Source: an uncultured Pelagibacteraceae bacterium (GTDB taxonomy: Bacteria; Pseudomonadota; Alphaproteobacteria; Pelagibacterales; Pelagibacteraceae). From it: a stretch of DNA of 64,000 bases. A program made the translations under genes and the position numbers. The notes beneath the pieces are model-generated. The model did no database searches. It had not been told where the DNA came from and saw only the letters and a list, made by a program, of their open reading frames with translations. Within the stretch, counting starts at the first letter, position 1. Each line of letters opens with the position of its first letter. Positions 41,301 to 51,441 of this stretch are shown here, piece after piece. Location: NCBI GenBank assembly GCA_902578255.1, contig CACHCH010000004.1:1-64000 (forward strand), in the 5' to 3' direction.

Positions 41301-42704
41301 ATGTCCACAACACTTTACGATAAAATATGGAATGATCACTTGGTTGATCAACAGGATGATGGAACAGCGCTTCTTTTTGTTGATAGACATTTAATTCACG
41401 AAGTGACAAGTCCACAAGCATTTGAAGGATTAAGAAATTCAAATAGGAAAGTAAGACATCCTGATCTAACACTTGCAGTTGCAGATCATAATGTTCCAAC
41501 TACTGATAGAACTAAAGGAATAGCTGATCAAGAATCTAAAATACAAGTAGATACTTTAGATGCAAATTGTAAGGAGTTTGGTATTCAACTTTTTGGAATG
41601 GATGACAGACGACAAGGAATTGTGCATATCATAGGTCCAGAACAGGGCTTTACTCAACCGGGTACTGTTATTGTATGTGGTGATAGTCATACTGCAACCC
41701 ATGGAGCTTTTGGTGCTTTAGCATTTGGAATTGGAACGTCAGAAGTTGAACACGTTTTAGCAACACAAACACTAGTTCAAAAAAAAGCAAAAAATTTTAG
41801 AATTAATGTTAATGGGAAACTTCCGATTGGTGTCACTTCAAAAGATGTAATTCTTCAGATAATTGGAAAAATTGGTACAGCTGGCGGTACAGGTTGTGTA
41901 ATAGAATATGCTGGTGATTTAATAAGATCATTGAGCGTTGAGCAAAGAATGACAATTTGCAATATGACAATTGAAGGTGGAGCAAGAGCAGGATTGATTG
42001 CACCAGATGAAAAAATATTTGAGTATTTAAAAGGCAAACCTATGTCACCGAAGGGTCTAAATTGGGAAAAAGCTTTAAATTACTGGAGTGGTCTAAAGAC
42101 TGACAAAGATGCAAATTTTGATAAGGAAATAAATTTAAATGCAGCGGAAATTTTGCCAATGATAACATGGGGAACTTCGCCACAAGATGTTATTACAATT
42201 GATGGAAAAGTTCCTAATCCACAAACTGAAACAGACGAAGATAAAAAGAATTCAATTGAAAGATCATTGAAATACATGGGACTAAAACCTGATATGTCAG
42301 CAACTGACATAAAAATCGATAAAGTATTTATAGGAAGTTGTACAAACGGAAGAATTGAGGATTTAAGAGAGGCAGCAAAAATTTTAAAAGATAAAAAAAT
42401 ATCATCACACGTTAATGCAATGGTAGTTCCAGGATCTGGGTTAGTTAAAGAACAAGCTGAGCAAGAGGGATTAGATAAGATTTTCATCAGTTCAGGATTT
42501 GAGTGGAGAGAGCCAGGCTGTTCTATGTGTTTAGCCATGAATGCTGATAAGCTTAAGCCAGAGGAAAGATGCGCTTCTACTTCAAATAGAAATTTTGAGG
42601 GTAGACAAGGTAGAGGTGGCAGAACTCATTTGGTCAGTCCAGGGATGGCAGCTGCAGCTGCAATTTCTGGAAACCTTGATGATGTTAGAAAGTATCAAAA
42701 TTAA
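41301..42704 (+). CDS. leuC: 3-isopropylmalate dehydratase large subunit
   Basis: The [4Fe-4S] aconitase-family subunit that isomerises 2- to 3-isopropylmalate in leucine synthesis. The cluster cysteines are in [15 protein letters not shown] and [27 protein letters not shown] is the conserved active-site segment. The 467-residue length is standard. It follows rplS by 11 nt, an operon fusion of ribosomal and leucine genes typical of compacted genomes, and is directly followed by leuD. Confidence 0.97.
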   Translation: MSTTLYDKIWNDHLVDQQDDGTALLFVDRHLIHEVTSPQAFEGLRNSNRKVRHPDLTLAVADHNVPTTDRTKGIADQESKIQVDTLDANCKEFGIQLFGMDDRRQGIVHIIGPEQGFTQPGTVIVCGDSHTATHGAFGALAFGIGTSEVEHVLATQTLVQKKAKNFRINVNGKLPIGVTSKDVILQIIGKIGTAGGTGCVIEYAGDLIRSLSVEQRMTICNMTIEGGARAGLIAPDEKIFEYLKGKPMSPKGLNWEKALNYWSGLKTDKDANFDKEINLNAAEILPMITWGTSPQDVITIDGKVPNPQTETDEDKKNSIERSLKYMGLKPDMSATDIKIDKVFIGSCTNGRIEDLREAAKILKDKKISSHVNAMVVPGSGLVKEQAEQEGLDKIFISSGFEWREPGCSMCLAMNADKLKPEERCASTSNRNFEGRQGRGGRTHLVSPGMAAAAAISGNLDDVRKYQN

Positions 42705-43310
42705 ATGCAAAAGTTTAATACACTAAAGAGTATTCCTGCATATCTGCCAATAGTTAATATTGATACAGATATGATTATTCCTAAGCAATTTTTGAAAACT
42801 ATTAAAAGAACTGGACTTGGAAAAAACTTGTTTTTTGAGATGAGATATGATGATCAAGGAAAAGAAATTGAAAATTTTATTCTTAACAAGGATCCCTTCA
42901 ATAAATCCAAAATTTTGATTGCTGGAAAAAATTTTGGATGCGGTTCATCAAGAGAACACGCTCCATGGGCATTGCTAGATTTTGGAATTACATGTGTAAT
43001 TAGCTCAAGTTATGCAGATATTTTTTATAGTAATTGCTTCAAGAATGGTATTTTGCCAATTATTCTTGATGAGGAAAAAATAAAAGAGATTTCAGAATAT
43101 GCAACTAGAAAAGAAGAAATCTCAGTCGATTTAAATGAACAAGTAATTTGTTATGGTAATAACGAAATTAAATTTGAAATAGATCCATTTAAGAAAAAGT
43201 GTTTACTAGAAGGCCTTGATGACATTGCTTTATCTTTAAAAAAAGTAGACAAAATTAAAACTTTTGAAAATAGTTTAAAAACTAAAAAACCATGGATTTT
43301 TAATGATTAA
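42705..43310 (+). CDS. leuD: 3-isopropylmalate dehydratase small subunit
   Basis: The swivel-domain partner of LeuC, 201 residues. [16 protein letters not shown] and the conserved [14 protein letters not shown] are present. It starts on the base after the leuC stop and overlaps leuB by 8 nt. Confidence 0.96.
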   Translation: MQKFNTLKSIPAYLPIVNIDTDMIIPKQFLKTIKRTGLGKNLFFEMRYDDQGKEIENFILNKDPFNKSKILIAGKNFGCGSSREHAPWALLDFGITCVISSSYADIFYSNCFKNGILPIILDEEKIKEISEYATRKEEISVDLNEQVICYGNNEIKFEIDPFKKKCLLEGLDDIALSLKKVDKIKTFENSLKTKKPWIFND

Positions 43311-44409
43311 GGTAAAAAAAAGAAAAATTCTTTTATTGCCTGGTGACGGTATTGGACCAGAAGTAATTCGTGAAGTGAAAAAAATTATTAACTGGTTCAA
43401 CGACAAAAAATCTTTAGATTTTGAAATAGATGAAGATCTTGCTGGTGGTTGTTCTTATGACAAACATGGCACTCCAATTACTGACGAAGTATTTTATAAA
43501 GCTCTGGAGAGTGAAGTTGTTATGTTAGGTGCGGTGGGAGGACCAAAATGGGATGAAGTAGAATTTTCTAAAAAACCAGAGAGAGCATTGCTAAAACTTA
43601 GAAAAGAATTAAAACTATTTGCTAATTTACGACCAGCAATATGCTTTGAACAATTGGTAAGCGCATCAACATTAAAACCAGAGGTAGTTTCAGGATTAGA
43701 TATAATGATTGTTAGAGAGCTTACAGGTGGAATATATTTTGGTGAACCAAGAGGAATTAAACCGATTGAAAATGGAGAAAGAAAAGGAATAAATACCCAT
43801 ACATATACGACTAATGAAATCGCTAGGGTAGCACGTATTGCATTCGACCTAGCAAGAAAAAGATCCAATAAAGTAACCTCATGTGAAAAATCAAACGTTA
43901 TGGAAGCCGGACAGTTATGGAAGGAAGAAGTACAAGAACTTCATGATAAAGAATTTAAAGATGTAGAATTAAGCCATATGCTTGCTGATAATTGTGCAAT
44001 GCAACTATTAAGAAATCCTAAGCAATTTGATGTAATTGTAACTGATAATTTATTTGGCGATATGCTTTCAGATCAAGCATCAATGCTAACAGGCTCTTTA
44101 GGTCTATTACCTTCTGCATCTTTAGGAGCAAAAAATAAAGATGGAGAAATGAGAGCGATGTACGAACCTATTCATGGTTCAGCACCAGATATTGCCGGTA
44201 AATCGATTGCAAACCCTATTGCTTCTATTTTAAGCTTTGCTATGGCTTTAAGGTATTCTTTAGATTTAGATAATGAGGCTGATGCATTAGAAAAAGCAGT
44301 ACAGCAGGTATTAAATGATGGTTTGAGAACTAAAGATATTCTATCAGATGGAATGAAACAGGCATCAACTTCAGCAATGGGTGATGCGATAATTTCAAAA
44401 TTGCAATAA
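43303..44409 (+). CDS. leuB: 3-isopropylmalate dehydrogenase
   Basis: NAD-dependent oxidative decarboxylation of 3-isopropylmalate to 2-oxoisocaproate. The 368-residue enzyme has [12 protein letters not shown], the substrate/metal segment [16 protein letters not shown] and [14 protein letters not shown]. It completes leuCDB; leuA is not in the window. Its 3' end carries the likely -35 zone of the dmd promoter. Confidence 0.97.
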   Translation: MIKVKKRKILLLPGDGIGPEVIREVKKIINWFNDKKSLDFEIDEDLAGGCSYDKHGTPITDEVFYKALESEVVMLGAVGGPKWDEVEFSKKPERALLKLRKELKLFANLRPAICFEQLVSASTLKPEVVSGLDIMIVRELTGGIYFGEPRGIKPIENGERKGINTHTYTTNEIARVARIAFDLARKRSNKVTSCEKSNVMEAGQLWKEEVQELHDKEFKDVELSHMLADNCAMQLLRNPKQFDVIVTDNLFGDMLSDQASMLTGSLGLLPSASLGAKNKDGEMRAMYEPIHGSAPDIAGKSIANPIASILSFAMALRYSLDLDNEADALEKAVQQVLNDGLRTKDILSDGMKQASTSAMGDAIISKLQ

Positions 44410-44412
44410 ATC

Positions 44413-44418
44413 TATAAT
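44413..44418 (+). promoter_or_regulatory. Perfect -10 element before the dmd operon
   Basis: TATAAT occurs in the 26-nt spacer between leuB and dmdC, 18 nt before the dmdC ATG. The expected transcript would have a leader of about 11 nt. The matching -35 would lie at the end of leuB, where I see only TAATTT, so activity may need an activator or be weak. Confidence 0.4.
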
Positions 44419-44435
44419 TATTCTAAACTTTTAAA

Positions 44436-46199
44436 ATGCCAAGTTATACAGCTCCAGTAAAAGATATGATGTTTCTTTATGATAAGTTAAGAGACAATAA
44501 ATACTACAATGAATTAGAAAAGTATAATGAAGTTAATTCTGATTTGGTAAAAGATATTTTAGAAGAAGCAGCTAAAATAAATCAAAATTTAATTTTACCA
44601 CTTGCAAAAGTAGGGGATGAAAATCCTGCAGTTTTAGAAAATGGAGTTGTTAGAACCCCCCCAGGCTATAAAGAGGCATACCAAAAATATATAGAAGATG
44701 GATGGACATCATTATCTTGTGATCCAAAATATGGTGGTCAAGGGATGCCTAAAACTGTGAGCGCGTTTTTTGACGAAATGTTATCTTCTGCGAGTTTGTC
44801 ATTTAAACTTTATAGTGAATTAAGTATTGGAGCTTATAATTGTATTAATCGTCATGCTACAGAGGAAATAAAAAACAAATATTTACCTAAAATGGTTGAG
44901 GGTAAATGGAGTGGCACGATGTGTTTAACTGAACCAGTTTGTGGAACTGATTTAGGGCTTTTAAAGACTAAAGCAGAAAAACAAACTGATGGAACATATA
45001 AACTAAGTGGTCAGAAAATATTCATCACTTCTGGTGATCAAGACCTAACAGAAAATATTATTCATCTCGTAATTGCTAGAGCCACAGACTCTCCAGCTGG
45101 AACTAAAGGCATAAGTTTATTTTTAGTACCTAAATTTATAGTCAATGAGGACGGAACTGTTGGCCCAAGGAATGGGGTATCAACAGGTTCTATTGAAAGT
45201 AAAATGGGAATAAAAGGTTCAGCTACATGTGTCTTAAATTTTGATGATGCAACTGGCTATATGATTGGAGCCAAAGACAAAGGTTTAAGTGCGATGTTCA
45301 CAATGATGAATTTAGAGAGAATAGTAGTTGGTATACAAGGTTTAGGCCTATCTGAAATTGCTTATCAGAACTCACTTGCATATGCTAAAGAGAGAAAACA
45401 AGGAAAAACAAATAATACCAAGTCAACTAATGGTGCAGATTTTATAATTGAACATGCTGACATAAGAAAATCTTTGTTAAATATGAAATCAATCATTGAA
45501 GGAGAAAGAGCATTATGTTTTTGGTTATCTCAACAAACGGAGGTTAGCCTTTATCATCCTGATGAAAAAATAAAACAAGAGGCATCTGATTACGTTTCAT
45601 TAATGACACCTGTGGTAAAATCATTGTTTAGTGATTTAGCTATGGAGATAACAAATGACGCAATGCAGATACACGGAGGCTATGGCTATACAAAAGATCA
45701 AGGAATTGAGCAATTATATAGAGATAATCGTATTACTCCTATTTATGAAGGAACAAACTCAGTTCAAGCTGCAGATTTAGTATTTAGAAAATTATCAAAC
45801 AAAAATGGCAATATAATTGAGAGATTCTTAGGCATGGTTAAGTCTGAGTGTGATAGTAAAAAAGGAAAAGTTGAAATTTTTTCAAAAGAGTTAAATCATT
45901 ACTTGGATATATTATCTAAGTTTACAGGTTGGATCAGTGATCAAAGTAAAATTGAAAAAGACGATGTAAGTGCGGCAGCAAATGATTATTTAAGAACACT
46001 TGGATACGTTTCAATTGCTTATTCTTGGATTAAAGTTTTAGAAGTTAGTTTTAATGACTACGAAAAAAATAAAGACTTTTACTCAGATAAAATTAATACA
46101 GCTAAATTTTATTTTGAAAAGGTATTACCTAGAGCAGAATATCATTACAAATCTGCAATTTCAGGTAGTTCCAATATTATGAAATTTAAATTTATTTAG
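44436..46199 (+). CDS. dmdC: 3-methylmercaptopropionyl-CoA dehydrogenase DmdC
   Basis: A 587-residue acyl-CoA dehydrogenase of the long, C-terminally extended class. Segments include MCLTEPVCGTDLGLLKTKA (FAD/substrate), the catalytic Glu in RITPIYEGTNSVQ, and MQIHGGYGYTKD. With dmdB and dmdA in the same operon it is assigned as DmdC, which oxidises methylmercaptopropionyl-CoA to methylthioacryloyl-CoA in the DMSP demethylation pathway. It begins the operon after a TATAAT; its stop is 1 nt before dmdB. Confidence 0.88.
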   Translation: MPSYTAPVKDMMFLYDKLRDNKYYNELEKYNEVNSDLVKDILEEAAKINQNLILPLAKVGDENPAVLENGVVRTPPGYKEAYQKYIEDGWTSLSCDPKYGGQGMPKTVSAFFDEMLSSASLSFKLYSELSIGAYNCINRHATEEIKNKYLPKMVEGKWSGTMCLTEPVCGTDLGLLKTKAEKQTDGTYKLSGQKIFITSGDQDLTENIIHLVIARATDSPAGTKGISLFLVPKFIVNEDGTVGPRNGVSTGSIESKMGIKGSATCVLNFDDATGYMIGAKDKGLSAMFTMMNLERIVVGIQGLGLSEIAYQNSLAYAKERKQGKTNNTKSTNGADFIIEHADIRKSLLNMKSIIEGERALCFWLSQQTEVSLYHPDEKIKQEASDYVSLMTPVVKSLFSDLAMEITNDAMQIHGGYGYTKDQGIEQLYRDNRITPIYEGTNSVQAADLVFRKLSNKNGNIIERFLGMVKSECDSKKGKVEIFSKELNHYLDILSKFTGWISDQSKIEKDDVSAAANDYLRTLGYVSIAYSWIKVLEVSFNDYEKNKDFYSDKINTAKFYFEKVLPRAEYHYKSAISGSSNIMKFKFI

Positions 46200-46200
46200 G

Positions 46201-47817
46201 ATGAATCATTACGATAATAATTTGGACAAAAATGAAGCCAACCATGTTCCGTTAACACCTCTAACATTTTTAAAAAGAGCAACAGAAATTTATCCAAATT
46301 ATGAAGCAATCGTTTATGAAGACAGAAGTTATACTTGGAGTAAAGTTTACCAAAGAGCAGTAAAATTTGCCAGTGCATTGTCTAAAATTGGTATTAAAAA
46401 AGGTGATACTGTTTCATTCTTAGCATTTAATACACCTGAAATATTCGAAGCACACTACTCTGTTCCTATGACAGGAGCAGTTTTAAATACAATTAATATT
46501 AGATTGGATGCAAACACGATTGCATACATTTTAAATCATAGTGATGCAAAAGTTTTAGTCGTTGATAGACAGCTACATATAGAAGTTAAAAAAGCTCTAA
46601 AAACTTTAGATAAAAAAATTACAATTATTGATATAAATGACAAATATGCTGACCAATCAAAGTGTGAAAAAATTGGTGAGCATGAATATGAAAACTTTTT
46701 AAATACTGGGGATGAAAATTATAACTGGCAAATGCCCAACGATGAATGGCAGTCTATTTCGTTAAGTTATACTTCTGGAACTACAGGAAATCCAAAAGGA
46801 GTAGTTTATCATCACAGAGGTGCTTATTTAATGTCCACAGGAAGTTCAGTTGCATGGAATATGCCTAATCGTTTAAATTTTTTAACAGTCGTGCCAATGT
46901 TTCATTGTAATGGATGGTGTTATCCTTGGACAATTCCGATGCTAAACGGAAGAACTATATGTTTAAGAAATATAGATATTAAAAAAATATTTGATCTAAT
47001 TGATAGATACGATGTAACGCATTTTGGTGGAGCACCTATTGTTTTAAATATGATTACTGGTGCTCCAGAAGCTGACAGAAAAAAATTAAATCATAAAGTT
47101 TATGTTTTAACTGCCGGGGCTCCTCCACCTAGTGTAATTTTTAAAAAAATGAAAGCTCTTGGTTTTGAGGTAATGCATGTTTATGGTTTAACAGAGACAT
47201 ATGGGCATGTTACTCAATGTGCTTGGAATGATGAGTGGAATGATTTTGATGAAGATAAACAAAATGAAATCAAAGCGAGACAGGGAGTAAGATATCCAAA
47301 TACTGAAGGTGTAACAATTTTAGATCCTGAAACTATGAAAGAAGTTCCAAAGGATGGTAAAACTATAGGTGAAATAATGATAAGAGGCAATATAGTTATG
47401 AAGGGATATTTTAAAGATAAAGAAGCTACAGATAAAGCAATGAAAGGTGGCTGGTTTCACACTGGAGATTTAGCCGTAATGCATCCTGATGGATATGTCA
47501 AAATACAAGACAGATCTAAAGATATAATTATATCTGGAGGAGAAAATATATCTTCAATAGAAATAGAAAATACTCTTTCTAAACACCCTTCTGTTTCTAT
47601 TGCAGCTGTGGTTGCAAAACCTGATGAAAAATGGGGTGAAGTTCCATGTGCTTTTATCGAAATGGTTAAAGACAAACCGGCAAGTGAAAAAGAATTAATA
47701 GATTTTTGTAAAGAAACTTTAGCAGGATTTAAAGTCCCAAAAAAAGTAATTTTCTGTGAGTTACCAAAAACTTCTACAGGAAAAATTCAGAAGTTTGAAC
47801 TAAGAAAACAATTCTAG
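46201..47817 (+). CDS. dmdB: 3-methylmercaptopropionate-CoA ligase DmdB
   Basis: A 538-residue acyl-adenylate-forming enzyme: AMP-binding signature YTSGTTGNPKGVVYHH, VYGLTETYG, HTGDLAVMHPDGY and the C-terminal Lys in KTSTGKIQKFELR. By context between dmdC and dmdA it is DmdB, which activates methylmercaptopropionate released by DmdA to its CoA ester. Other short or medium carboxylic acids could also be substrates. Confidence 0.88.
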   Translation: MNHYDNNLDKNEANHVPLTPLTFLKRATEIYPNYEAIVYEDRSYTWSKVYQRAVKFASALSKIGIKKGDTVSFLAFNTPEIFEAHYSVPMTGAVLNTINIRLDANTIAYILNHSDAKVLVVDRQLHIEVKKALKTLDKKITIIDINDKYADQSKCEKIGEHEYENFLNTGDENYNWQMPNDEWQSISLSYTSGTTGNPKGVVYHHRGAYLMSTGSSVAWNMPNRLNFLTVVPMFHCNGWCYPWTIPMLNGRTICLRNIDIKKIFDLIDRYDVTHFGGAPIVLNMITGAPEADRKKLNHKVYVLTAGAPPPSVIFKKMKALGFEVMHVYGLTETYGHVTQCAWNDEWNDFDEDKQNEIKARQGVRYPNTEGVTILDPETMKEVPKDGKTIGEIMIRGNIVMKGYFKDKEATDKAMKGGWFHTGDLAVMHPDGYVKIQDRSKDIIISGGENISSIEIENTLSKHPSVSIAAVVAKPDEKWGEVPCAFIEMVKDKPASEKELIDFCKETLAGFKVPKKVIFCELPKTSTGKIQKFELRKQF

Positions 47818-47825
47818 GTAATTAT

Positions 47826-48602
47826 TTGATTTTCCAAGTAGAAAATAAAAATGTCCATGCATCAGATGCAGGGCAAGGCATTGATCCAAAAAAGCAAACA
47901 ATTGTATTTTTACATGGAAGTGGGATGTCACATATTGTTTGGTCTTTAACAGAGCAATTTTTTTCAAATCAAAATTTTAATGTTTTATCAATAGATTTAC
48001 CTGGACATGGAAATTCTGATGGTCCTTGTATTAATACTATTGAAAAAGTCACAGAATGGTTAGAAAAAGCATTTATTCAGTTAAATTTAAATGATTTAGT
48101 TTTAATTGGACACTCTCAGGGATGTTTAGAAATTTTAGAATTTGCTCATAAGCACCCAAATAGAATAAAAAAATTAATTTTTGTTGGTGGCTCTTATAAA
48201 ATGCCAGTTCATCCAGATTTAATTGAATTAGCTAAAAATGGCGATTCAGATGCTGTTAAATTGATGATGAAGTGGGGGTATAATGGGTCAAAAAAATTTA
48301 TTGGAGGTAATCCACTTGAAAGGATAATCCAATCACCAAGAGATATTAGTAAAATATTGGCTGTTGATCTTATTGCTTGTAATAATTATTCCAACGGAAA
48401 AAAGGCTGCTATCTCAATAAATTGTCCAAGCATGTTTATATTTGGTGCCCTTGATAAGATGGTTAATCTTGAAGTCGGAAAAAAATTTTCAAATCTTGTA
48501 AAAAATTCATCTACCCACATCTTCGAAGGTTGTGGTCACATGATTATGATTGAAAAAGCATTTGAAATGAGAGAAAAGGTCCTAGAATTTTTAAAAAAAT
48601 GA
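47826..48602 (+). CDS. Alpha/beta hydrolase inside the dmd operon
   Basis: A 258-residue soluble alpha/beta hydrolase with [12 protein letters not shown] (oxyanion), nucleophile elbow [10 protein letters not shown], Asp in FGALDKMVN and His in [10 protein letters not shown]. It starts with TTG (MIFQVENKN) and overlaps dmdA by 4 nt. It lies between dmdB and dmdA in a pathway that needs hydration/hydrolysis of methylthioacryloyl-CoA. No crotonase-type DmdD is present here, so a thioesterase or related role is possible but unproven. Confidence 0.82.
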   Translation: MIFQVENKNVHASDAGQGIDPKKQTIVFLHGSGMSHIVWSLTEQFFSNQNFNVLSIDLPGHGNSDGPCINTIEKVTEWLEKAFIQLNLNDLVLIGHSQGCLEILEFAHKHPNRIKKLIFVGGSYKMPVHPDLIELAKNGDSDAVKLMMKWGYNGSKKFIGGNPLERIIQSPRDISKILAVDLIACNNYSNGKKAAISINCPSMFIFGALDKMVNLEVGKKFSNLVKNSSTHIFEGCGHMIMIEKAFEMREKVLEFLKK

Positions 48603-49708
48603 AAAACTTTTCTATAGCAAAATCAAGAAGATTACGAAGTACACCTTATACTGACAGAATAGAAGCTCATGGTGTGAGCAGCTACACAGTTTATAATCAT
48701 ATGTTACTTCCAGCGTCATTCAAATCTTTAGAAAGCGACTATGATCACTTAAAAAAATATGTTCAAGTTTGGGATGTTGCAGCAGAGAGACAAGTTGAAA
48801 TATCTGGAAAAGACTCATCTAAATTAGTTCAATTAATGACTTGTAGAGATTTATCTAAATCAAAAGTTGGAAAATGTTATTATGCTCCATTAATTGATAA
48901 CGATGGACTTTTAGTTAATGACCCAATAATCAATAAGCTTGCAGAGGATAAATGGTGGTTGTCTATAGCTGATGCAGATGTAATATTTTTTGCAAAAGGT
49001 CTTGCAGCTGGAAATAGATTTGATGTTAAAATTAATGAACCAAATGTAAATATCTTAGCTGTTCAAGGACCTTTGGCTGATGATTTAATGTCAAAACTAT
49101 TCAGTGAAGAGATTAGAAAATTAAAATTTTTTAACTTTGATTATTTTGAATTAAAAGGTCACAAATATTTCATTGCAAGGTCTGGATGGTCAAAACAAGG
49201 TGGATTTGAAGTTTATGTTGATAATGACATTGCAGGTCAGAATTTATATGATTATTTGTTTGAAGAGGGAAAAGAATTTAATGTTAAGCCAGGTTGCCCA
49301 AATTTAATAGAGAGAATTGAAGGTAATTTGTTATCTTATGGAAACGATTTTGACAATAGAGACAATCCTTTTGAAGCAAATTTTGATAAATTTATTCATT
49401 TAGACAGTGACGTTAATTTTTTAGGTAAAGAAAAACTTAAAAAAATAAAAGAAAAAGGAATAACTAGAAAACTTATGGGTGTAAAAATTGATCATAATAA
49501 AATTGATATGTATTGCGAAAAGACTTTATTTGCTGATAACAAAGAAATAGTTGGATATGTTAGATCAGCAACTTATTCACCCACATTTGATAAAGTTATT
49601 GGAATTGCAATGATTAATAAACCCTACTGGAATACAAAAAATCAGTTTAATATAGAAATAAATGAAAAAATATATGTGGGTACTGTTTGTGATTTACCCC
49701 TCGTTTAA
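48599..49708 (+). CDS. dmdA: Dimethylsulfoniopropionate demethylase DmdA
   Basis: The tetrahydrofolate-dependent enzyme that demethylates DMSP to methylmercaptopropionate. The 369-residue GcvT-fold protein begins [20 protein letters not shown] and contains [31 protein letters not shown] and [21 protein letters not shown], all distinctive of DmdA rather than of glycine cleavage T protein. The length equals that of the characterised SAR11 enzyme as I remember it. It ends the dmdC-dmdB-hydrolase-dmdA operon. Confidence 0.94.
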   Translation: MKNFSIAKSRRLRSTPYTDRIEAHGVSSYTVYNHMLLPASFKSLESDYDHLKKYVQVWDVAAERQVEISGKDSSKLVQLMTCRDLSKSKVGKCYYAPLIDNDGLLVNDPIINKLAEDKWWLSIADADVIFFAKGLAAGNRFDVKINEPNVNILAVQGPLADDLMSKLFSEEIRKLKFFNFDYFELKGHKYFIARSGWSKQGGFEVYVDNDIAGQNLYDYLFEEGKEFNVKPGCPNLIERIEGNLLSYGNDFDNRDNPFEANFDKFIHLDSDVNFLGKEKLKKIKEKGITRKLMGVKIDHNKIDMYCEKTLFADNKEIVGYVRSATYSPTFDKVIGIAMINKPYWNTKNQFNIEINEKIYVGTVCDLPLV

Positions 49709-49729
49709 AATTAAAAGTCATTTAGTGTT

Positions 49730-50740
49730 ATGAATATAGCAATTGTAGGCGCAACAGGAAATGTTGGTAGAAAAATAATAGAAATTTTAGAAAAAAAAAA
49801 AATAAATATTGAAAATCTTTTTTTACTGGCTTCAAAAAAAAGTGAAGGAAAAAAATTAAATTATAATGGAAATGAACATACAGTAACTGATCTTGAAAAA
49901 TTTGATTTTTCCTCTGTAAAGATTGCTTTTTTTGCAGCAGGAAGTGGGGTAGCTGAAAAATGGGCTCATGTTGCTGCTGAAAAAACTATTGTTATAGACA
50001 ATTCAAAATATTTTAGAAAAGACCCTGATATTCCATTAATTGTTCCTGAAGTTAATTCAAAAAAATTATCTGATGTAAAAAATAAAAATATTATTGCTAA
50101 TGCTAATTGTTCAGTGATTCCAGTTGTTGTGGCTTTAAAACCTTTGCATGACTTGTACAATATAAATCGCATAGTTGCATCTACTTATCAGTCAGTATCT
50201 GGGGCAGGTAAATCAGCTATGGATGAATTATTATCTCAAACAGAGGATTATTTTCAAAATAAAGAAATATACTCAAAAAATTTTACTAAGCAGATAGCCT
50301 TTAATGCAATTCCTCATATTGATAGTTTTTTGGAAAATGGTTACACAAAAGAGGAACAAAAAACTACTGACGAAATTAAAAAAATTTTAGATAAAAAAAT
50401 TAAAGTAACTTCTACTTGTGTTAGGATACCTGTTCTTGTTTCTCACTGTATTAGTGCAAATGTAGAATTTAATAAAAAATGTGATTTGGATGAAATAAGA
50501 AAAGTTCTATCTACCTCCCCTGGGTGCAAGGTTATTGATGAACATCAGGATGGGGGCTATATAACACCAGTAGAGGCTGAGGATAAATTTGAAACTTTTA
50601 TTTCAAGAATAAGATTGGATGAGTCTCAAGAGAATACAATAAATTTGTGGATCGTATCAGACAATTTAGTTAAAGGGGCGGCATTGAACGCAGTACAAAT
50701 TGCTGAAAGTTTGATTACAAATGATTTTTATGGAAGATAA
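49730..50740 (+). CDS. asd: Aspartate-semialdehyde dehydrogenase
   Basis: NADPH-dependent reduction of aspartyl phosphate, feeding lysine, threonine and methionine synthesis. The 336-residue enzyme has GATGNVGRKIIEIL, catalytic Cys in ANANCSVIPVVVAL, and YQSVSGAGKSAM. It lies 21 nt after dmdA and its 3' end overlaps sdhC. Confidence 0.95.
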   Translation: MNIAIVGATGNVGRKIIEILEKKKINIENLFLLASKKSEGKKLNYNGNEHTVTDLEKFDFSSVKIAFFAAGSGVAEKWAHVAAEKTIVIDNSKYFRKDPDIPLIVPEVNSKKLSDVKNKNIIANANCSVIPVVVALKPLHDLYNINRIVASTYQSVSGAGKSAMDELLSQTEDYFQNKEIYSKNFTKQIAFNAIPHIDSFLENGYTKEEQKTTDEIKKILDKKIKVTSTCVRIPVLVSHCISANVEFNKKCDLDEIRKVLSTSPGCKVIDEHQDGGYITPVEAEDKFETFISRIRLDESQENTINLWIVSDNLVKGAALNAVQIAESLITNDFYGR

Positions 50741-51113
50741 AAAACCACTATCACCACATATACAAATTTATAGATGGCATATCTCTTCATTGGTGTCTAT
50801 TTCTCATAGAATAACAGGTATAATTAATATTATAGCTATTACATTTATTTGTTTGTGGTCTGGCTGGTTAATTCTAGGAGAAGCAAATTACACTCTAATA
50901 AATTTTTTTCTTAATTCATTTTTTGGTAAATTTGTTGTTTTAGGTATCGTTTGGTCATTTAGTTTCCAAGTTTTGAGTGAAGTACGACATCTAATAATGG
51001 ATATGGGTTACGGTTTTGAATTACAAACAACTCGTATAACGGGCTTGCTTGTTATATTTGGTTCATTCCTGCTTACGGTAGTTATTTATTTAATTGGTAG
51101 AAATTTTTTTTAA
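50730..51113 (+). CDS. sdhC: Succinate dehydrogenase cytochrome b556 subunit
   Basis: A membrane anchor of complex II with three helices. The signature SHRITGIINI and the haem-ligand region SEVRHLIMDMGYGFE are present. I chose ATG 50730 (MEDKKPLSPHIQIYRW), which matches family starts, over ATG 50721. It overlaps asd by 11 nt. Confidence 0.93.
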   Translation: MEDKKPLSPHIQIYRWHISSLVSISHRITGIINIIAITFICLWSGWLILGEANYTLINFFLNSFFGKFVVLGIVWSFSFQVLSEVRHLIMDMGYGFELQTTRITGLLVIFGSFLLTVVIYLIGRNFF

Positions 51114-51114
51114 T

Positions 51115-51441
51115 ATGAATTTAGCAACAAAAAAATGGATTTTTACTAAAGTTTCATCAGTAATTTTATTACCTCTTATGCTTTGGTTTATATTAAGTTT
51201 TGTATCTATTTACGATCAAGGCTATTTGGAAATTTTAAATTTTTTTATCACCCCAATAAATAAATTTCTCTTTAGTTTATTTATTACATTTGCATTTTTT
51301 TTCTCATCTTTAACTATTAGTGAGGTTTTTGAGGATTATATTGCTAATGAAAAAATCAAAAATGTCGCAAACAGACTACTGTATATTTCTGCTATAGGTA
51401 TTTCATTTTTAACAATAATTATTATATTTAACCTAAAATAA
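51115..51441 (+). CDS. sdhD: Succinate dehydrogenase hydrophobic anchor subunit
   Basis: A 108-residue protein with three hydrophobic helices, located between sdhC and sdhA. The segment [19 protein letters not shown] resembles alphaproteobacterial SdhD. ATG 51115 follows the sdhC stop by 1 nt and is preferred to the longer frame starting at 51094. Identification rests partly on position. Confidence 0.9.
   Translation: MNLATKKWIFTKVSSVILLPLMLWFILSFVSIYDQGYLEILNFFITPINKFLFSLFITFAFFFSSLTISEVFEDYIANEKIKNVANRLLYISAIGISFLTIIIIFNLK

Noticed and set aside
42080-42538. 152-codon antisense ORF inside leuC
   Set aside because: It lies fully opposite a strongly conserved enzyme gene, has no start signal or neighbours of its own and codes for no recognisable domain. 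Typical shadow of coding bias.
43494-43868. 124-codon antisense ORF in leuB
   Set aside because: Opposite to conserved leuB segments; no evidence of expression.
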